A stretch of 64,000 nucleotides of DNA from DAIODI01 sp046349255. GTDB taxonomy: Bacteria; Pseudomonadota; Alphaproteobacteria; Rhizobiales; Aestuariivirgaceae. Position 1 is the first letter of the stretch. Every line of letters begins with the position of its first letter. This document shows, in pieces, positions 8,859-17,477 of this stretch. A model generated the notes under the pieces. That model was not told the DNA's origin, ran no database searches, and worked only from the letters and a program-made list of their open reading frames with translations. The DNA lies in NCBI GenBank assembly GCA_046349255.1, contig JAXMCR010000004.1, forward strand, positions 496,001 to 560,000, written 5' to 3'. A program made the translations under genes and the position numbers.

Positions 8859-9620
8859 TCAGGCTGCCGGCCGCGCCGCGGGGTTGAGCGACAGCGACGC
8901 CGTCGGCTGCTTGCCGAGGAAGTGCACCACCTCCTCGATCAGCGTCTCGGCATCGGCCTTGCCGGCGGCCTCGGCAGCCTCCGGGTCTCCCGCCGCGATC
9001 GCCTCGATCATCGCCACGTGCTGGCGCAGCTTCAGCACCGGCACCTTGTCGTCGAGGCGCAGGATGTAGAGGCGGAACACGCGCTGGCCCTGGTCGAGCA
9101 GGCTCTTCATCCACGTGACGATGAACGGGTTGCCGCTCATCTCCGCGACCGCCGTGTGGAAGTCGCGGTTGAGCTGCACGATGCCGAGGATGTCGGCGTC
9201 GCGGTGAGCCTGCTCGAGCCGCTCCTCGATGTCGCGCAGGTTCGCAAGGCCGGCCGCGGTGCGGTGCGCGGCGGCAAGCCTCGCGCTCAGGCGATAGAGC
9301 AGCTGCATCGCATCGAAATAGGCAGGCAGCACGGAGAAGTCGAACGGCGCGACGATCGAGGTGCGGTTGCGCAGCGCCTCGACCAGCCCCTCCGCCGACA
9401 GTCGGATGAGCGCCTCACGCACCGGCGAGCGTGACAGCTTGAACGAGCGGCTGAGCTCCGTCTCGTCTAGCAGCGTGCCGGGCTTCAGCTCGAGGTTCAG
9501 GATCTTCGACTTCAGGCTGTCGTACACGAAGCTTCCGCCGGTGCCGCGCGGACGTCGCGTCGAAGTCTTGCGCGCGCCTGTGCCCTTGCCGTTGCGCGTC
9601 TTCTTTGCCGCTTTCGCCAT
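8859..9620 (-). CDS. GntR-family transcriptional regulator (FCD/FadR subfamily)
   Basis: Regulator of 253 aa. A Lys/Arg-rich tail (residues 1-28) precedes a winged helix (about 30-95, with DETELSRSFKLSRSPVREAL and LSAEGLVEA) and a helical FCD ligand domain whose metal-binding Asp/His pattern is visible (LNRDFHTAV, LRQHVAMIEAI). It lies 16 bp after the SDR at 9637-10419 and so belongs to the ethD-like-SDR-gntR operon, whose upstream region carries operator site 2. Autoregulation is likely. It is the best candidate for the protein that reads all three operator sites; the effector is unknown. Confidence 0.88.
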   Translation of the reverse strand: MAKAAKKTRNGKGTGARKTSTRRPRGTGGSFVYDSLKSKILNLELKPGTLLDETELSRSFKLSRSPVREALIRLSAEGLVEALRNRTSIVAPFDFSVLPAYFDAMQLLYRLSARLAAAHRTAAGLANLRDIEERLEQAHRDADILGIVQLNRDFHTAVAEMSGNPFIVTWMKSLLDQGQRVFRLYILRLDDKVPVLKLRQHVAMIEAIAAGDPEAAEAAGKADAETLIEEVVHFLGKQPTASLSLNPAARPAA

Positions 9621-9636
9621 GCTCGTCTGCTGCCCC

Positions 9637-10419
9637 TCACGCCTGAAGCTTCGCCGTGCGCTCGCCGAAATAGGCGAGGCCTGAGGCGAGAAATCCGCCG
9701 TCCACGTACACCGTCTGCCCGGTCATCCACGTTGCCCGCGTCGTGAACGCCACGGCCTCTGCGATCTCCTCGGGCTTGCCGAAGCGCGCCATGGGCGTGC
9801 GGTCGAGATCGTGCTGGAGCACGCCGCCCTGGTCGCGGGTGCGGGCCATGTTCTGGCTCGCGTGGTCGATGATGCCGGGGCCGACCGCGTTCGCCCGTAT
9901 GCCGTAGGGCGCAAGCTCGACCGCCAGCGCCTGCACGAGCGACCGCTGCGCTGCCTTCGTCATGCAGTAGACGGGCTCGCCGGCCCAGGCCTGTTCGGCG
10001 GCGACCGAGGTGATCACCACGATCTGGCCGCGCCGCACCGCCTTCATCCGCCGAGCCGCTTCCTGCGCGCACAGGAATGTGCCGCGGACGTTTACCGCGA
10101 ATTGCCGGTCGAAGTCGGCCGTGGTCATGGCGAGGATGTCGGCGGCGACGCTCATCGCCGCACAGCACACGAGGAGGTCCGGCGCATCGCCGAACGCGGC
10201 GTCGACCTCGCGAAAGGCGCGCGCGATGTCGGCCGCGTCAGCGAGGTCGACGGCGACGGTCGAGAAGTTTTTCCCGCACAGTGCTGCAGCCTCGGTCGGG
10301 TCGGCGCGGTCGAGATTCACGACGCGCGCACCCTCGTCACAGAAGCGCCTGGCGATCGCGCGGCCGATGCCGCCCGACGCCCCGGTGACGACGACGCGCG
10401 AAACGGAGGGCGCGCTCAC
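9637..10419 (-). CDS. SDR-family oxidoreductase
   Basis: Classical short-chain dehydrogenase/reductase, 260 aa, with TGASGGIG near residue 9 for NAD(P) and the YCMTKAA catalytic Tyr-Lys pair. I place the start at the GTG at 10419, which overlaps the stop of the ethD-like gene (GTGA, 10416-10419). The frame extends further upstream, but that part overlaps the neighbouring gene. It is the middle gene of the minus-strand operon ending in gntR. The substrate is probably a hydroxy or keto intermediate of the island's pathway. Confidence 0.85.
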   Translation of the reverse strand: MSAPSVSRVVVTGASGGIGRAIARRFCDEGARVVNLDRADPTEAAALCGKNFSTVAVDLADAADIARAFREVDAAFGDAPDLLVCCAAMSVAADILAMTTADFDRQFAVNVRGTFLCAQEAARRMKAVRRGQIVVITSVAAEQAWAGEPVYCMTKAAQRSLVQALAVELAPYGIRANAVGPGIIDHASQNMARTRDQGGVLQHDLDRTPMARFGKPEEIAEAVAFTTRATWMTGQTVYVDGGFLASGLAYFGERTAKLQA

Positions 10420-10760
10420 GACTTCACCGGGATCTCGTGTTCCTCGACGACGAGGCGCTGGAACCGGCTCACATGCTTCAATGTGTCGGCGCGCGACGGG
10501 CTCGGCGTCGATTTTCCGTACACGGCGCGGAAATCGTCTTCGGTCGCAAACCACTGTTCCGCGCAGCCGTCCCACTCCGGCTCCTCGGGCGGCTTGCCCG
10601 GCAGCGTGTCGTCGGCGATCCGCACGTTCACGATGTAGCGCTTGAGGTAGGGCTTCTGGAGGTCGGTGATCATGTGGATGTGGCTCTCGAGCCACCAGCG
10701 CCGGAATTCCTCGAGCGACAGGTACGGCGCGCGCTTCAGGAGCCAGACGACCTTGATCAT
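10416..10760 (-). CDS. EthD-like ferredoxin-fold protein
   Basis: Small protein of 114 aa resembling the EthD dimeric alpha-beta-barrel family: it opens MIKVVWLLKRAPYLS, followed by FRRWWLESH. Members are often accessory or lyase-like enzymes next to oxygenases and dehydrogenases. The ATG at 10760 follows a strong AGGGAGG ribosome site. It is the first gene of the operon whose promoter region holds operator site 2. The reaction is not predictable. Confidence 0.7.
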   Translation of the reverse strand: MIKVVWLLKRAPYLSLEEFRRWWLESHIHMITDLQKPYLKRYIVNVRIADDTLPGKPPEEPEWDGCAEQWFATEDDFRAVYGKSTPSPSRADTLKHVSRFQRLVVEEHEIPVKS

Positions 10761-10780
10761 GACCAGATTACCCCCTCCCT

Positions 10781-10799
10781 TGTATACACTTCGTATGCA
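10781..10799. promoter_or_regulatory. Candidate GntR operator, site 2
   Basis: TGTATACACTTCGTATGCA lies in the 90-bp gap between the divergent ethD-like/SDR/gntR operon and the flavoprotein/SDR operon. It shares the frame TGYATACACNNCGTATRC with site 1. Its position over both likely promoters fits repression of both operons, including gntR itself. Confidence 0.6.
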
Positions 10800-10850
10800 G
10801 CGTAGGGTCGAAGCCTCCCGAATGCAAACGGCAAGCGGTCTTCTGGTTAC

Positions 10851-12521
10851 ATGGAGTGCGACGTACTGGTCATCGGTTCGGGCGCCGCGGGCCTGACGGC
10901 GGCGCTGAAGGCCGCCTGCGAGGGGCTCTCCGTGATCGTGGCCGAGAAGGAGCCGGTGTTCGGCGGCACCACCGCGCTGTCGGAAGGCATGATCTGGGCG
11001 CCGCTCGCCGACCCGACGTTGCCGGACACGCGCGAGGCGGCGATCGCCTTCATCCGCGCTGCGGCCGGCAACCACGCCGAACCCGAGCGCATTGCGGCCT
11101 ATGTCGATGCCGCAGCCGAGATGCTCGCCTTCGTGCAGGACAATTCGCCGTTGCGGTTCACGCTCGCGAAGTACTCGATCGACTATCACCAGGACTTGCC
11201 CGGCGCGACCAAGGGCGTTCGGGCCTACAATCCCGGCCTCTATGACGGACGGCGACTCGGGGCGGACTTCGCGACGCTGAAATCACCGCTCGCCTCGACG
11301 ATGCTGCTCGGCGGCATGACCGTCGCCTCGGCCGACCTTCCCCATTTCATGCGTATGCGGAAATCCGTACCGTCGGCGGCGCACGTCGCGAAGGTCGCCG
11401 GCCGCTACGCGCTCGACCGGCTCAGTGGGTACCGGCGCGGCACGCGCATCGCGAACGGCAACGGGCTCGTCGCGGCGCTCTACGAAGCGCTGAAGGCGCG
11501 CGGCGTGCCGGTGCTGCTCGGCGCCCGCGCAGCCGCGCTCGCGACACACGACGGGCGCGTCACCGGCGCAGCGTTCGAGGGGGCCCGGCAGGGAGAAATC
11601 CACGCCCGGCGCGGCGTGGTGCTCGCCTGTGGCGGGGCGCCGGGCAGCACGTCCTACCAGGCCCGGTTCTATCCGCACGTGAAGCAGGGCAAGTCGCATC
11701 ACTCGCTTGCGCCGTCGACGAACACCGGCGACGGTCTCGCACTCGGGGAAGCGGCCGGCGGTGCGCTCAACACGACCCTCGCGCAGCCCGCGGCGTGGAC
11801 GCCGGTGTCCCTCGTGCCGCAAAGGGATGGCGCCTCGGTGCCGTTTCCGCACTACATCGACCGCGGCAAGCCCGGCGTCATCGCGGTGACGCGCCACGGC
11901 CGTCGCTTCACCAACGAGGCCGACGTCTATCACCGTTTCGTCCCGGCGATGATCGAGGCGTGCCGCGACGATCCCGAGGTGGCGGTGTGGCTGATCGCCG
12001 ACCACCGCGCGCAGCGCGCCTACGGCCTCGGTGCGGCGCCGCCGGCGCCGGCGCGCGTGGCTCCGTTCGTTGCGAGCGGCTACCTGAAGCGGGCCGATTC
12101 GATCGCTGATCTCGCGCGCGCCTGCGGGATCGATCCGGTCGTTCTCGAAACGACCGTCGCCGCCTTCAACCGCGACGCAGCGCGCGGCGAGGATCCGGCG
12201 TTCGGCAAGGGATCGTCCGTGTACAACCGCGCGAACGGCGACCCGGAGCACCAGCCGAACCCGTGCCTCGCGCCGATCGCGACGCCGCCGTTCTATGCGG
12301 TCAAGGTGGTGCCGGGCGATATCGCGACGTTCGTCGGGCTGAAGACGGATGCCGATGCCCGCGTGCTCGACGCGGCGGGGCTTCCCGTCGCCGGCCTCTA
12401 CGCTGCCGGTAACGATGCCGCGAGCGCCATGGGTGGCGACTATCCGGCCGCCGGCATCACGATCGGCTCGGCAATGACGTTTGGCTATATCGCCGCCCGC
12501 CATATTGCGCGGGAGCGCTGA
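10851..12521 (+). CDS. FAD-binding oxidoreductase (fumarate reductase / 3-ketosteroid dehydrogenase type)
   Basis: Flavoprotein of 556 aa. The FAD Rossmann motif VIGSGAAGLTAALKA is at residues 7-21, and the C-terminal MGGDYPAAGITIGSAMTFGYIAA segment is typical of the FAD_binding_2 family (urocanate, fumarate and 3-ketosteroid-1-dehydrogenases). There is no signal peptide and no heme motif, so it is a cytoplasmic enzyme that likely introduces or reduces a C=C bond next to a carbonyl. It starts 52 bp from operator site 2 and is followed one base later by an SDR. Confidence 0.85.
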   Translation: MECDVLVIGSGAAGLTAALKAACEGLSVIVAEKEPVFGGTTALSEGMIWAPLADPTLPDTREAAIAFIRAAAGNHAEPERIAAYVDAAAEMLAFVQDNSPLRFTLAKYSIDYHQDLPGATKGVRAYNPGLYDGRRLGADFATLKSPLASTMLLGGMTVASADLPHFMRMRKSVPSAAHVAKVAGRYALDRLSGYRRGTRIANGNGLVAALYEALKARGVPVLLGARAAALATHDGRVTGAAFEGARQGEIHARRGVVLACGGAPGSTSYQARFYPHVKQGKSHHSLAPSTNTGDGLALGEAAGGALNTTLAQPAAWTPVSLVPQRDGASVPFPHYIDRGKPGVIAVTRHGRRFTNEADVYHRFVPAMIEACRDDPEVAVWLIADHRAQRAYGLGAAPPAPARVAPFVASGYLKRADSIADLARACGIDPVVLETTVAAFNRDAARGEDPAFGKGSSVYNRANGDPEHQPNPCLAPIATPPFYAVKVVPGDIATFVGLKTDADARVLDAAGLPVAGLYAAGNDAASAMGGDYPAAGITIGSAMTFGYIAARHIARER

Positions 12522-12522
12522 G

Positions 12523-13278
12523 ATGGCGGTGATCGAAGGCTTTCGGCCCGATCTCCTCGCTGGACGAACGGCGCTGGTGACTGGCGCTGCGCGTGGCATC
12601 GGCCTCGCCATCGCGGAGGCGTTTCTGGCGGTCGGCGCCGAGGCGATCCTCGCCGACATCGAAGGCGATGCGGTGCGCGCCGCGGCGAAGGCATGCGGGA
12701 TGCGTGCCCGTGCGGTCAGACTCGACGTTACCGATCAATCGGCGATCGATGCACTTGCGGCATCGGAACCCAACGTTTCGATCCTCGTCAACAACGCCGC
12801 GATCTTCGCCCGCTGCCCCGTCGATGATCCCGCTGCCGCCGCGACGTGGGAGAAGACGCTGGCGGTGAACGCGAGCGCGCCGTTCCACCTCGTGCGCGCC
12901 TTCCTTCCCGCGTTGCGGAAACACCGCGGCGCGGTCGTCAACATCGCATCTGCCCGCGGCTTCACGGCCTCCGAAAAGGCTTCCGCCTATTCTGCGTCGA
13001 AGGGATTGCTCGTGATGCTCACGCGCTCGCTCGGCGTCGAACTCGCCGCCGACGGCATTCGCGTCAACGCGATCGCGCCGAGCGATGTCTTAACGCCCAT
13101 GACCGCGGGAATGTACGACGATCCCGAGCTCGGCCCGAAGCTGATGGCCCGCACGCCGCTCGGCCGCCCCGCCCGCCCCGAGGAGATCGCCGCAGCGGTC
13201 GTGTTCCTCGCCTCGCCGCTCGCCTCGTTCGTCAACGCCACCGTACTCTCCGTAGACGGAGGATTCTTGGCGACGTGA
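12523..13278 (+). CDS. SDR-family oxidoreductase
   Basis: Short-chain dehydrogenase, 251 aa, with TGAARGIG near residue 19, NNAA and the YSASKG catalytic pair. The ATG at 12523 lies one base after the flavoprotein stop and has GGGAGCG upstream, so the two genes are co-translated. It probably acts on the product of the flavoprotein in the same operon. Confidence 0.85.
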   Translation: MAVIEGFRPDLLAGRTALVTGAARGIGLAIAEAFLAVGAEAILADIEGDAVRAAAKACGMRARAVRLDVTDQSAIDALAASEPNVSILVNNAAIFARCPVDDPAAAATWEKTLAVNASAPFHLVRAFLPALRKHRGAVVNIASARGFTASEKASAYSASKGLLVMLTRSLGVELAADGIRVNAIAPSDVLTPMTAGMYDDPELGPKLMARTPLGRPARPEEIAAAVVFLASPLASFVNATVLSVDGGFLAT

Positions 13279-13285
13279 CGCGCCC

Positions 13286-14416
13286 TCAGAGGAAAAACTG
13301 TGCCAGCGCGTTGGGCGGCGGCTTGCCGAGCACCGCATCGGCCACGAGCTTTGCCGAATAGGGCGCGGCGGTGAAACCGAGCCACGGGAAGAGGCAGCAG
13401 TAGAAGCCCTTGGCGTTCGGCGCCTCGCCGAGGATCGGCCGCCAGTCGGCCGTGCCGTTGACGATCGCGGGCCACGTGCGGATGACCGAGACCCCGGCGA
13501 GGCCGGGCACCGTCTTCACTGCCGCGGCCACGTTGTCCCGCAGCGACTCGAGATTGACCACCGGACGGCGGTTCGCCGCATCCCAGCGTGCGGCATAGCC
13601 GCCGCCGATCAGCAGCGCGCCGAGCCGCGTCTGTTTCAGCGTGAGGCGGACACCGGCCGAGTAGATCAGGTGCTTGACGAGGGGTTCCACCGGCTCCGTC
13701 ACGTTCACCTGGATCGGAAACCCCTGGAGCGCGATATCGAGGCCCACCATCGCGGCGATGCGCGCCGCATCGGCCCCCGCGCAGTTCACCACGCGGCGCG
13801 CGGCGATCGGTCCGGCGGATGTATCGATCGTGTACGAATCACCGCTGCGGTCGATCCGCGTCACCGTCGTCTGGCGCAGGATCGTCGCCCCGGCCTGCGT
13901 CGCGGCCTGGCCCATCACGTTCGAGGCGCCGAGCGGGTTCGCCTTTCCTTCCACGGCGCAGAAGTTGGCGCCGACGAGGTGCTCCGACAGGTAGGGCGCC
14001 TTGGCCCGGAGCGCCGCCCGGTCGAGGAGGTCGATCGCCAGTCCCGCAGCCCGCTCGATCCGCGCCTTGCGCTCGAGGTGGCGCATTTGCTCGTCGGTCT
14101 CTGCCACCATGAGCGCGCCCGGCGTATCGACCTCGAAGTCGTGCGAAAGCTCGACCGAGAGCTCCTTCCACATCTCGATCGACCGCAGGAGCAGGGGGAT
14201 GACGGGCGCGAAGGCGCGCGCCCAGTCTTCGCCGTCCTCGAGGAACGGTTCGAACGGGATCTGCACGTGCAGGCTGCCGGCGTTCGATCCCGACGCAAGC
14301 GTCCCGAGATCGAACTGCTCGATCAGCGTGACGCTCACGCCCTGGCGCGCGAGGAACAGGGCGACGGCGGTCCCGGACAGGCCGCCGCCGATGACCGCAA
14401 CATCCGTTTTTTTCAC
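13286..14416 (-). CDS. D-amino-acid oxidase-family FAD oxidoreductase
   Basis: DAO-family flavoenzyme, 376 aa, with VIGGGLSGTAVALFLA at residues 7-22 and the FAD ribose-binding glutamate shortly after. It is like the catalytic beta subunit of opine, hydroxyproline or sarcosine dehydrogenases. The 2Fe-2S/BFD flavoprotein at 17478 is of the matching partner type, so the two may form one amine dehydrogenase even though they are in different operons. It is divergent from the DHDPS-family gene at 14534. Confidence 0.85.
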   Translation of the reverse strand: MKKTDVAVIGGGLSGTAVALFLARQGVSVTLIEQFDLGTLASGSNAGSLHVQIPFEPFLEDGEDWARAFAPVIPLLLRSIEMWKELSVELSHDFEVDTPGALMVAETDEQMRHLERKARIERAAGLAIDLLDRAALRAKAPYLSEHLVGANFCAVEGKANPLGASNVMGQAATQAGATILRQTTVTRIDRSGDSYTIDTSAGPIAARRVVNCAGADAARIAAMVGLDIALQGFPIQVNVTEPVEPLVKHLIYSAGVRLTLKQTRLGALLIGGGYAARWDAANRRPVVNLESLRDNVAAAVKTVPGLAGVSVIRTWPAIVNGTADWRPILGEAPNAKGFYCCLFPWLGFTAAPYSAKLVADAVLGKPPPNALAQFFL

Positions 14417-14487
14417 GATAAACCGCCGTTTGGCGCAGGGCTCGCGCCTTTGCAGCGCCCCGGACGCGTGGTAGATTCAAGGTTGTC

Positions 14488-14503
14488 CGGTTCAGCCGAA
14501 CCG
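14488..14503. promoter_or_regulatory. Small palindrome between divergent DAO and aldolase genes
   Basis: CGGTTC-AGCC-GAACCG is a perfect 6-bp inverted repeat within the 117-bp divergent gap. It differs from the GTATAC-type operator, so these two genes may answer to another regulator. The evidence is weak. Confidence 0.25.
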
Positions 14504-14533
14504 ACCCCGATCCGATTCTTCAGGAACTCGACC

Positions 14534-15487
14534 ATGGCGCATCACTTCCGAGGCAGCTTTTCCGTCACCGTCACGCCCTTTACCGAAGATGGCAAGAGGC
14601 TCGACATCCCGGCGTGGAAGCGTTTTCTCGACTGGCAGCTAGCGGAAGGTGTGCCGGGCATCATCATCCTGGGCACGACGGGTGAATTCCTGACGCTGAC
14701 CGACGACGAACGCACGCAGTTCGTCGAGGCGACCGTGAAGCACATCCGCAAGCGCATCCCCGTGATGGTCGGCGCAATGAACGCCTACACGCCGAACGCC
14801 GTACGCTACGCGGCGGAAGCGGAGAAGCTCGGCGCCGACGGGCTGATGATCCTGCCGCCCTACTACTACACGCCGACCGACGACGAGATCTTCGGCTACT
14901 ACAAGGCGATCTGTGAGAAGGTCTCGCTGCCGATCATGCTCTACAACAATCCGTTCACGTCGCACGTGGACATGTCGGCGAAGCTGGTCGGCCGCCTGAC
15001 GCGCTCGTTCGAGCAGATCCGCTACATCAAGGAAGCAAGCCAGGACATGGCGCGCGTATACGACATCGTCGAGGAGACGGACGGCGTGATGAACGTGTTT
15101 GCCGGCCAGCGTATCGTCGAGTCCTACCTCTACGGTGCGGTGGGCTACGTGAACCCGTGGGGCAACTACTTCCCGCGCGCCTCGACCCGTATCTGCGACT
15201 TCTGCGCGGAAGGGCGCTGGGAAGACGCCAAGAAGATCGAGCGCCTCATCAACAAGATCAACGCCATCATCGTCGAGGGTCATCCGCGCTACGGCCACCA
15301 GTGCTATTCGAAGGCGGTGGCCGCCGCGCAGGGCTATCCGGTCGGCGACGTGCGGCCGCCGATCACCACCTTCAAGTCGCTCGGCAAGGAAGGCGAGACG
15401 CGCGTGAAGAAGATCATGGCCGTCATCCGCGAGCTCGACCGGCTCATGGACAAGATCGACGGCAAGCGCGCCATCGCTGCCGAGTAA
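14534..15487 (+). CDS. Dihydrodipicolinate synthase-family aldolase/lyase
   Basis: Class I aldolase of the DapA/NanA superfamily, 317 aa. Lys166 in YIKEAS is the Schiff-base residue, Tyr137 in MLYNNP the general acid, and GTTGEFLTL the carboxylate-binding loop. In hydroxyproline degradation a member of this family deaminates pyrroline-4-hydroxy-2-carboxylate. With the racemase- and DAO-family neighbours a related ring-opening step is plausible here. It is not the biosynthetic dapA, given the catabolic context. Confidence 0.85.
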   Translation: MAHHFRGSFSVTVTPFTEDGKRLDIPAWKRFLDWQLAEGVPGIIILGTTGEFLTLTDDERTQFVEATVKHIRKRIPVMVGAMNAYTPNAVRYAAEAEKLGADGLMILPPYYYTPTDDEIFGYYKAICEKVSLPIMLYNNPFTSHVDMSAKLVGRLTRSFEQIRYIKEASQDMARVYDIVEETDGVMNVFAGQRIVESYLYGAVGYVNPWGNYFPRASTRICDFCAEGRWEDAKKIERLINKINAIIVEGHPRYGHQCYSKAVAAAQGYPVGDVRPPITTFKSLGKEGETRVKKIMAVIRELDRLMDKIDGKRAIAAE

Positions 15488-15497
15488 GGTTCATCGC

Positions 15498-16619
15498 TTG
15501 ACCACACCGAAGCTGTTCGAGCCGTTCACGGTTCGCGGAACGACGCTGCGCAACCGCATCGTCGTCTCGCCGATGTGCCAGTACCTCGCCATCGACGGGT
15601 TCATCCAGGACTGGCACCGCGCCCACCACGCGCGCTTCGCCCTGAGCGGTGTCGCTGCCGTCATCGTCGAGGCGACCGCGGTGCAGCGCATCGGCCGCAT
15701 CACGCACGGCTGCACCGGCCTGTGGGAAGACGGGCAGGTGACGGGCATGGCGGACATCGCCGCGATGCACCGCAAGCACGGCGTGATGCCCGGCATCCAG
15801 ATCGGGCACGCGGGGCGGCGCGCGTCCGCACAGCGCCCTTGGGACGGGGCAAAGCCGCTCACGCTCGCAGGCACCGAAGAGACGCCTTGGGAAACGGTGG
15901 CGCCGAGCCCGGTCGCCGAGCGCGAGGGATATCCCGTACCGCGCGAGCTCACTCCCGCCGAGATCGACGGATTGCTCGCGGATTTCGTCAGCGCGGCGCG
16001 ACGGGCGTTGCGGGCGGGCTTTGAGTTCGTCGAGATCCATGGGGCGCACGGCTACCTGATCCATTCGTTCTTCTCGCCCCTCACGAACCGCCGGAGCGAC
16101 GCGTACGGAGGGTCTCTCGAACGGCGGATGCGTTTCCCGCTGGCCGTCGCCGAGGCGGTGCGCTCCGTGTGGCCGGCGGACAAGCCGCTGTTCTATCGCG
16201 CCTCGGTGGTCGACGGGGTCGAAGGCGGCACCACCATCGAGGATACCGTCGCGCTCGCCATCGAACTCAAGAAGCGCGGCGTCGATGTCATCGACTGTTC
16301 CTCGGGCGGCATGTCCGGCCCGGCGACACTGTCGACCAACAAGATCAGGCCGGGCTACCAGGTGCCGTTGTCCGAAGCGGTGCGAAAGGGCGCGGACATC
16401 GCCACGATGGCCGTCGGGACGATCCTCGATGGACCCCAGGCGGAAGCCATTCTCGCCGAAGGCCGCGCCGACCTCGTCGCCCTCGGCCGGGAGATGCTGG
16501 CGGACGGCGGCTGGGTCTTTCGCGCCGCGGAGGCGCTGGGGCTGGCCCAGCCGTGGTCCGTGCTGCCGAAACAGTATGCGTTCTATCTCGACCGACGCGC
16601 GGCGGTGCTTGAGCGCTGA
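15498..16619 (+). CDS. NADH:flavin oxidoreductase (Old Yellow Enzyme, YqjM type)
   Basis: FMN-dependent ene-reductase or demethylase of 373 aa in a TIM barrel. The motifs SPMCQY near the N-terminus, IQIGHAGRRAS and VEIHGAHGYLIHSFFSP-type active-site histidines are present, along with the SDAYGGSLERR segment. The start is a TTG at 15498, ten bases after the aldolase stop; no ATG fits the conserved N-terminus. It is convergent with the SDR at 16621. Confidence 0.85.
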   Translation: MTTPKLFEPFTVRGTTLRNRIVVSPMCQYLAIDGFIQDWHRAHHARFALSGVAAVIVEATAVQRIGRITHGCTGLWEDGQVTGMADIAAMHRKHGVMPGIQIGHAGRRASAQRPWDGAKPLTLAGTEETPWETVAPSPVAEREGYPVPRELTPAEIDGLLADFVSAARRALRAGFEFVEIHGAHGYLIHSFFSPLTNRRSDAYGGSLERRMRFPLAVAEAVRSVWPADKPLFYRASVVDGVEGGTTIEDTVALAIELKKRGVDVIDCSSGGMSGPATLSTNKIRPGYQVPLSEAVRKGADIATMAVGTILDGPQAEAILAEGRADLVALGREMLADGGWVFRAAEALGLAQPWSVLPKQYAFYLDRRAAVLER

Positions 16620-16620
16620 C

Positions 16621-17388
16621 CTATCGGATGTAGCTCGCGCCGTTCACGTCGAGCGTCGCGCCGGTGAGATGCCGGCACGCACCGCTGGCGAGGAAGGCGA
16701 CGAGGCTGCCGAGGTCGGACGGTGGCACCCATTCGCCCATCGCGAGCCCTGCGCTGACCGCTGCTTCGCCGCCGGTGAGCGCCGCCGCCTGTTCGGAGAG
16801 CCGTGTGCGGACGACTCCGGGCGCGACGGCGTAGGCGAGCACGTTCTGCTTCGCATAATTGCGGGCGATCGCCTTCGTCGCCGAGAGCACTGCGCCCTTC
16901 GAGGCGGCGTAGGCGATGAGCGCCGGATTGCCGGGGCCGCGCTGCGCCGCCCAGCTCGACAGGGTCACGAGGATGCCGCCGCCGTTGCCGACGAAGTGGC
17001 GCACCGCGTGGCGCATCAGGCGGACGGGCGCGAGCACGTTCACCTGCAGCGCCTCCGACCAGACGGCGTCCCACGTCGCCTCGTCGTCCTCGATCCGGCC
17101 GGAGAGGCGCATGACCGCGGCGTTGTTGACGAGCACGTCGATCCGGCCCCGCCACGCGACGGCCTCGCGCCACAGCCGGTCGACGGCCGCCATGTCGGCA
17201 AGGTCCGCACCGACGAGCGTGACGCGCTCCTTCGGGATCGAGGCGGTCGCCTCCGCAGCGCCGTCGCGGTCGGAGCCGTAATGCGCCACCACGTGTGCGC
17301 CCGCCTCGCCGAGGCTCGCCGCGATCGCCGCGCCGATGCCCTTCGAAGCGCCCGTCAACAGAACCGTCTTGCCGTTGAGTTCGAACAT
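16621..17388 (-). CDS. SDR-family oxidoreductase
   Basis: Short-chain dehydrogenase, 255 aa, with TGASKGIG near residue 12, NNAAVM and YAASKG. The frame is open for another 400 bp upstream, but MFELNGKTVLLTGASKG is the natural family N-terminus and has GAGGGGCGG upstream, so the start is 17388. It is divergent from the 2Fe-2S flavoprotein operon across operator site 3. Confidence 0.82.
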   Translation of the reverse strand: MFELNGKTVLLTGASKGIGAAIAASLGEAGAHVVAHYGSDRDGAAEATASIPKERVTLVGADLADMAAVDRLWREAVAWRGRIDVLVNNAAVMRLSGRIEDDEATWDAVWSEALQVNVLAPVRLMRHAVRHFVGNGGGILVTLSSWAAQRGPGNPALIAYAASKGAVLSATKAIARNYAKQNVLAYAVAPGVVRTRLSEQAAALTGGEAAVSAGLAMGEWVPPSDLGSLVAFLASGACRHLTGATLDVNGASYIR

Positions 17389-17423
17389 CGCCGCCCCTCG
17401 CTGTTTCACATGCTTGAGGCGCG

Positions 17424-17442
17424 AGTATACAGCGTGCATACA
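17424..17442. promoter_or_regulatory. Candidate GntR operator, site 3
   Basis: AGTATACAGCGTGCATACA sits in the 89-bp gap between the divergent SDR (start 17388) and the HcnA/SoxA-like gene (start 17478). Read on the other strand it matches site 1 at 14 of 19 positions. Its placement mirrors sites 1 and 2. Confidence 0.55.
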
Positions 17443-17477
17443 TCGCTTCGCCATGCAGCCTCGGAAGGGATGATCGC

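Noticed and set aside
14488..14503. Counting the CGGTTC palindrome as a fourth GntR operator
   Set aside because: It lacks the GTATAC-type half-sites; kept only as a weak separate element.
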